Below are positions 18,260 to 22,451 of a stretch of 22,451 bases of DNA, one piece after another. A model generated the notes under the pieces. That model searched no databases, was not told where the DNA came from, and saw only the letters and a program-made list of their open reading frames with translations. The stretch's first letter is position 1; each line of letters begins with the position of its first letter. The translations under genes were made by a program, and so were the position numbers. The stretch comes from Chondrus crispus (taxonomy: Eukaryota > Rhodophyta > Florideophyceae > Gigartinales > Gigartinaceae), in NCBI RefSeq assembly GCF_000350225.1, contig NW_005178584.1, positions 1 to 22,451 of the forward strand, read 5' to 3'.

Positions 18260-19684
18260 ATGTCCACGGACAGCTTCCTCAACCAACAATTGAGAATGTC
18301 AATGTTGTCTGCCCCCCGCTCTGCCAGCACCACTGCGCCCGGTGCAGAGAGCGCCTTCATGACCACCACCGCCAACGAACCGACGAGTGTAGTCAATAAG
18401 GCGCCAGTCCCCGAAGCTCTCACGAAGCCAGTCGCGGCGAAAATTACTGCACCTTCAGCAGCGCTCGCAGCTGCTGACGCTCTGCTGGAGGCCACGGCTG
18501 TAGAGGCTCTCGCATCAAAGGTAGGAACCCGAACGGCACAAGCACAACAACGGGCAATTCCAGCAGAAGTGCTGGACCACAAGAGAGACGTACGTAGCAA
18601 TCAAAGCTCCATGATGCGAGCGGCAGTCATTCTTGAGGCAGCTTTCAAGCTGGAGTGCTGTGCCAGAGGCCTGGCTGGCGGTCAGTCGGAGCTAGCTGAA
18701 CACGAGTTGGAATTCATGGCTAGTCCACCAGGGGGCAATATATGGATTCCTCCTACTCGCAACGCGTTTGGTTTCATGTCAAGGCCTGTGCTGAACACAC
18801 AGGCAAATATTGAAAGGGCTGGTGGATCTTCATGGCGCACAGGGCCGTCGCAGTCAATTACGAATAACTTTTTTCATGTCGGTACACCGCATGGTACGTC
18901 GGTTGTTATGCTGTTTGCACGCGAACGCGTTTGAACGCGTCCGTCCACAAGTGCCTGTGAATGTAAACTACTGTACTAACGTTCAATTCCGCGTTCAACG
19001 TAACCACTTGCAGAACGTTTGGTCGTCGATAGACAGCCAATCCCCCCACCCGTGAACGCCAGGTTTTCTGGCCGTCGACAGGCGGTGCAGCCGGCAGCGG
19101 TACTCGAAGTTGGGTACCGCGATCCCTCCCAAAGCTCCCGCAGAAACAATACAGCGCCGGTGAAAAATGATTTTCAGCAGACAAAGCTAGGGAATTCGAG
19201 CGGGCGGCGTTCGCGCGTTGATCAAGAGCAGCTCCCTGCTCCCACAGGGATACCCAGTATGGCAGACGTGATTTTGTCATACTTTTTTAAGACAATCTAT
19301 ACAAAGAAGCCTTTGATAGATTATACAACGTCGGAGAAAAATCGGCTGCGCAAATGGGCGACCGCGCATTCTAAATACAAGGCACTTACAGAAGCCTTCT
19401 GCGAGATACTTTTTCAGTTTGGCGACAAGGGTGCGGATTTGGAGCGGGGACTCAGTCTTTATGAGTCCTCCATTGTGCCTTTGCACGATCGTGGTGGCCG
19501 TGGTACAGCTGTCGTCAAATCGCGCGCTTATCTCAAATGTCTACGGGCCCCACGAGGAAATGGAAATAGCATAACTAAGTTTAGGAGCAGGGTGCGCGCT
19601 TCCACGATAAGAAGCGCTCTGGATAGATTACACGCAGCTTCCGCTCAATGTGCAGCCCGCAGTGGAGCTCGTCGACCTGATTAA
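18260..19684 (+). CDS. Two-exon gene, unknown protein of 434 residues (exons 18260-18893 and 19014-19684)
   Basis: Exon 1 opens with ATG at 18260 (MSTDSFLNQQLRMSMLSAPR) behind a TATA box. The unspliced frame would stop at 18932. Removing the intron 18894-19013 joins the codons in phase 1 (G + AA) and carries the frame to TAA at 19682, giving 634 + 671 nt. Residues 1-105 or so are Ala/Ser/Thr/Pro-rich and look disordered, with an Ala-rich helical part (about 60-95). The middle has SMMRAAVILEAAFKLECCAR and polar linkers. Exon 2 contains a basic linker and then a more folded-looking part beginning MADVILSYFFKTIYTKKPL. No catalytic motif, zinc finger or membrane segment is evident, and I do not recognise the family. 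The far C terminus is Arg/Ala-rich; a competing frame there raises the chance of another splice (see findings). Confidence 0.6.
18894..19013 (+). other. Spliceosomal intron, 120 nt
   Basis: The donor GTACGT (18894-18899), a perfect branch-point TACTAAC (18974-18980) and the acceptor TTGCAG (ending 19013) are correctly ordered, with 34 nt from the branch A to the acceptor G. It contains in-frame stops, so unspliced RNA would end after exon 1. Its length is a multiple of three. The direct repeat GAACGCGT twice (about 18923-18940) lies inside it. Confidence 0.75.
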
Positions 19685-20258
19685 ATGTTTTTTGCAGGTT
19701 ACAACTGCAGGGCGCGCCGCGCTTGCAAAATGGGGCGCAGCCCAAAGGCGACAGTGTGCGCGGGGCCGTGGCGGTCGGCTACAGGAGCACCACGCCTCGC
19801 ACGCCTCGAGCATCCCCCGCCCTCCGTGCCGGACGCCGCATGGTGGCTCGCGAGCCGCGCGTCCGTCCATCCCCGGGCGCTCGCTGCGCCGTGCCTCGCG
19901 CTGCTCGTCTCGCTGCGCCGCGAAGGCGTTATCCGAGGACACGCGGTGCGTTGAGCGGGACGTGCGTCTGGCAAACGAGGAGCGCGAACGAAACTCTGGC
20001 GACTCGGGCGACGCGGTGGGCAGGATAGTCTGGGACGCGGGCGGTGCGCGGGCGGGCGGGGGGTGGTCGGCGCGCTCGCAGGGCGGGTGCCGTCCTCGCG
20101 CGAGAGGGCGCACAGGTGGGAGCGGCGGAGGAGGGCGAGTTTTGCGGCGAGGAGGTACAGGATGCGGGCCTGGTCGGCGCGCGGCGGCCGCGTGGTGCGC
20201 GGGCGGCGCCACCGTGCGTCAGCAGGTGCTCCGGGCGGATGCGCACGGCGTGCTGACA
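19685..20258. other. Very GC-rich region, all frames open
   Basis: Five or six reading frames stay open over several hundred bases because stops are rare in such DNA. Both strands give Arg/Ala/Pro-rich translations. Short protein-like pieces occur on the minus strand (ADQARILYLLAAKLALLRRS at about 20100-20180) and on the plus strand, but no family is recognisable. A relic of a GC-rich gene is possible. Confidence 0.35.
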
Positions 20259-20507
20259 CTACAGGTCGCGGTGGAAGGCCGACACGACACGCGACAGGGC
20301 GGCGTACGTCGCGCAGCAGGCGGTGGTCGAGACGCAGGGCCGCGGCGTGCGGCGGCGACGCGACCCCGCGCGAGACGAGAGGGCGCTCAGCGCGGCGGAG
20401 AGGGTCGACGGCGTCGAGGACAGATCGACGGCCGTGAGCGACGGGGCGTCGCGCGCGGAGAGCGGGGGGGAAGGCGGGCGGCAGGTCATGTAATCCGCGT
20501 AGTCCAT
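20259..20507 (-). CDS. Uncertain minus-strand ORF or first part of a broken gene, 82 residues
   Basis: The ATG at 20507 starts MDYADYMTCRPPSPPLSARD and lies directly behind a long tract that is C-rich on the minus strand, like the leader of the plus-strand genes in this window. The frame ends at 20259 after SRVVSAFHRDL. Protein-like sequence continues past the stop in other frames (HAVRIRPEHLL, then QARILYLLAAKLALLRR), which suggests a gene broken by frameshifts or a stop. I do not recognise it. Confidence 0.3.
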   Translation of the reverse strand: MDYADYMTCRPPSPPLSARDAPSLTAVDLSSTPSTLSAALSALSSRAGSRRRRTPRPCVSTTACCATYAALSRVVSAFHRDL

Positions 20508-20700
20508 GGGGGGGGAAGGGGAGGGGGAAGGGGGTGGGGGAGGTGGGGATGGTGGGGGTGGTGGTTGGGCTTCCGGGGAGAGAGGGGGAGGGGTGTGTGG
20601 GAGGTTGGGGGGGTGCAGCGATGGAGGGGGAGGGTGCAGTACCATGGGGGGATGGGGGGGATATTTGGCGGCACTGTGAGGGTGGCGGGGGGTGGGCGGC
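20508..20700 (-). other. Purine/pyrimidine-skewed tract (G-rich on plus)
   Basis: The plus strand is almost only G with A and T interruptions, in runs of 4-8 G. It may act as the C-rich leader of the minus-strand ORF at 20507, or be a quadruplex-prone simple repeat. Polyproline frames across it are artefacts. Confidence 0.5.
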
Positions 20701-20769
20701 AGGCGTGCGTGTACGGGGAAGGGCGGGCGTCTGTAAAGAGGGGCGTGCGCGAGGGGTTGGCGCGGGGAA

Positions 20770-21110
20770 CACTGGTTTGGTGGTAACCAGAATTTGGGAT
20801 ACCAAACAGTACCAGGGGCACCCCTTCGGATTCCAGATATTTTTATATGGTTGTAAAGCTTGCAGCAGTAGTAGTGATATGCAGAAAACAGAAGTGGACA
20901 AACCAAAATAGTTTAGAAGTTATCGTCCAACATGTACTCTCTAAATCTGGGGGATGGGGGGTTCTGTATAGGCCAAATCAAAAAAATTATCATACAATTT
21001 TACTTGGAAATTGCAGTACAATTCATGTTAAATAAAAATTTGATACCTGTTCACAATCTGCCGACAGAATTTAATCCTAAATTCTGTCTGGACTTGCTCG
21101 AAGTTGGCGA
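20770..21110. other. AT-richer intergenic stretch
   Basis: Composition switches sharply from the GC-rich block to AT-rich sequence. Nothing coding or structured was recognised. Confidence 0.4.
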
Positions 21111-21145
21111 TTGTGGCCCACTTCAAGCCTCCCCGACCCACTACG

Positions 21146-21325
21146 ATGACCCGTATCGTCACTTCCACCCCCCCTCGCCGCCAACTCCAAGCTAAACACC
21201 AGCATTCCCTTCCTCGCCATCACCACCAACAACCGTCACACCCCCGCCCAGTATCTATTCCACGCCATCCCATCCCTCACTACCCCGACTATGTCATGCA
21301 GTACCCGCCACCAGCCATCCTCTGA
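21146..21325 (+). CDS. Possible small His/Pro/Gln-rich ORF, 59 residues (doubtful)
   Basis: An ATG-to-TGA frame (MTRIVTSTPPRRQLQ...) lies in a C-rich, G-poor tract. The His/Pro/Gln bias follows directly from the base skew, so the frame may be chance. A partly complementary G-rich stretch follows at about 21331-21375. Confidence 0.2.
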   Translation: MTRIVTSTPPRRQLQAKHQHSLPRHHHQQPSHPRPVSIPRHPIPHYPDYVMQYPPPAIL

Positions 21326-21436
21326 CGGCATCTTGGTGTTGGTTGGTGGTCGGCGGTGATGGTTGAGAAGGTGGGCGTTGCGGGGGGTGTGTGTCTATTA
21401 TATAGACTTCGACAAAGTGGATATGACGCTTGGCAG

Positions 21437-21632
21437 AGCCCGATGTGAAGAAGAGTTCAGCCTTTTGTGCTACTGCCTGCTGCTCATAAACGGCAGAATG
21501 TCTGCAATGCGACGATGCACGAATAGTGCGTGATACGACAGCGTGCCACTCTGTGGTGAGCGTAAAACAGATAAGAGTTGATACGGTGAATATGGTTTGC
21601 GAAGCCCGACGTGAAGAACAGTACAGCCTTTT
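21437..21632. repeat. Imperfect direct repeat pair, 30 bp core
   Basis: 21437-21466 and 21603-21632 share AGCCCGAYGTGAAGAASAGT followed by WCAGCCTTTT, with three mismatches in 30 bp. Weaker similarity extends about 20 bp to the left (GGATATG versus GAATATG). The copies lie just beyond the stop of the methyltransferase-like gene. Confidence 0.75.
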
Positions 21633-21641
21633 ACATGAGTA

Positions 21642-22451
21642 CTATGTGTTCTGTACCGACGAGTGAGTAACAATCGCATCATTGAAGAGCGCCATACTGT
21701 GCAGGTCCCAGGCGCAGAAGGCGCTACCTATATCACGCAGATTGTCCGGGACTGCCTCCTGTCCTTTGAAATTGTAAGGGTACTTCACACTCCTCGACTC
21801 AGGTAGAATTGACACACGGAACACAGCAACTAGGCACTCGCCATCTCTCTCAACATCTTTGAGCTCGTGTCCGTGCAGCCTTCTGTAGAACTTCGAAGAA
21901 TCGCCCGGAGGTAGTTGAAGAGTACCGGTCCCTACCACCTTCCCGGACACCATCAATCGCACGGTACTTCCCGGTTTCACAGCTTCCAGGAACGACGCAT
22001 TAGATCCCCCGGTTGTAGCTGCGTGTACAGCCATTGAGGGCTCTTCCCCACTATCAGCAATACCGCTTTCAGGTTTTCTCATATCACGTAATAACAGGAC
22101 ATTGTCGGACAAGTTATTAGTATCGCTCGTGATGGAGTTTCTTGTCACGAAGGATGGTACGGAAGACGGATCTTTACATGACCTCTTCATTGGCGCATTA
22201 GTAGCTTCTGATAGACCGCAGTGGTTTTGGGCGATTAAACGAAGCCGTTCATGGGCGAAACGATATCGCTCAGCATCTGCCTCCACTACAGTGCACTTTC
22301 TGTTTGTCCGAATGCAAGAAATTGCCGTAGAAAGAGTACCACCGTAAATGTCCAGAACATGACCGTTGTCTGGACAGAACGTTGACATAAGCTCAGCTAA
22401 GAGATTGGGATTTTTCTCCTCCGTCAGAATGGGTGATCTCGTTCCAGGCTT
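21642..22451 (-). CDS. DNA methyltransferase-like protein, C-terminal part (5' end outside window)
   Basis: The frame enters from the right edge and stops at TAG 21642-21644, giving 269 visible residues. The first visible 21 residues end NPNLLAELM, then STFCPDNGHVLDIYGGTLST and the following TNRKCTVVEAD..RYRFAHERL. This is the layout of the last part of beta-class DNA N4/N6 methyltransferases: a helix (motif X-like), the SAM-binding strand-loop (motif I, usually DPFxGxG, here DIYGGTLST), then the acidic end of the next strand. In that class the catalytic (D/N/S)PP(Y/W) motif comes earlier, so it should lie beyond the window. A Ser/Asn-rich linker follows, then a second conserved-looking part (PGSTVRLMVSGKVVGTGTL, DGECLVAVFRV, YPYNFKG, AFCAWD). 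Target and activity are unknown, and the degenerate motif I leaves catalysis open. Confidence 0.6.
   Translation of the reverse strand, partial: KPGTRSPILTEEKNPNLLAELMSTFCPDNGHVLDIYGGTLSTAISCIRTNRKCTVVEADAERYRFAHERLRLIAQNHCGLSEATNAPMKRSCKDPSSVPSFVTRNSITSDTNNLSDNVLLLRDMRKPESGIADSGEEPSMAVHAATTGGSNASFLEAVKPGSTVRLMVSGKVVGTGTLQLPPGDSSKFYRRLHGHELKDVERDGECLVAVFRVSILPESRSVKYPYNFKGQEAVPDNLRDIGSAFCAWDLHSMALFNDAIVTHSSVQNT

Noticed and set aside
19650..20786. A 378-codon plus-strand frame and a 400-codon minus-strand frame in the GC-rich block
   Set aside because: All frames are open there because stop codons are rare at this composition; the translations are Arg/Gly/Pro-rich without domains.
1..22451. 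CRISPR arrays, rRNA genes, bacterial-type operons, snRNA genes
   Set aside because: I looked for regularly spaced repeats, conserved rRNA or U6-type core sequences and ribosome-binding-site spaced genes and saw none.

Overview
The window is nuclear DNA of a eukaryote. It has a Pol III-type tRNA gene with a T-run terminator, a spliceosomal intron with a textbook donor, branch point and acceptor, non-LTR retrotransposon copies, a small TIR transposon, and wide stretches with no convincing gene. The sparse, mostly intronless genes, the 120-nt intron and the algal-looking unknown proteins fit a multicellular red alga (florideophyte, Chondrus-like). That placement is inference; nothing in the sequence proves it.

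Layout. 1-260: GC-rich dispersed repeat. 262-3075: two 5'-truncated, diverged non-LTR retrotransposon copies head to tail on the minus strand. Both end in a C-x2-C-x9-H-x3-C finger followed by a restriction-enzyme-like endonuclease region, and the same 9-mer (GAAAACCGC on the plus strand) sits at all three borders. 3153-3226: tRNA-Thr(CGT). About 3.25-12.42 kb: a gene desert with simple repeats, a 30-G run, a 62-bp tandem duplication and hairpins. 12425-12920: a non-autonomous TIR element with a TAA target duplication. 13559-14602: an intronless gene for a 347-residue membrane protein of unknown function. 15.8-16.4 kb: tandem repeats, a third retroelement-like 3' tail and a second copy of the GC-rich repeat.

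16.7-18.0 kb holds two decayed genes pointing away from each other, an alpha-carbonic anhydrase (minus) and an AGC-type protein kinase (plus), with a 62-nt near-perfect hairpin between them. 18260-19684 is the best new gene: two exons, a TATA box upstream, a 120-nt intron with a perfect TACTAAC branch point, and an unrecognised predicted protein of 434 residues. 19.7-20.7 kb is very GC-rich with strong strand skew and an uncertain minus-strand relic. 21642-22451 is the 3' end of a minus-strand gene resembling a beta-class DNA N4/N6 methyltransferase C terminus; its 5' part lies outside the window.

No operon-like cooperation is visible. The unifying theme is a gene-poor, transposon-eroded region with a few live genes between gene relics. 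The most distinctive item is the tandem retroelement array with its repeated 9-mer borders, whose 3' junction, like that of a third tail at 16.1 kb, lies just next to the same GC-rich repeat.
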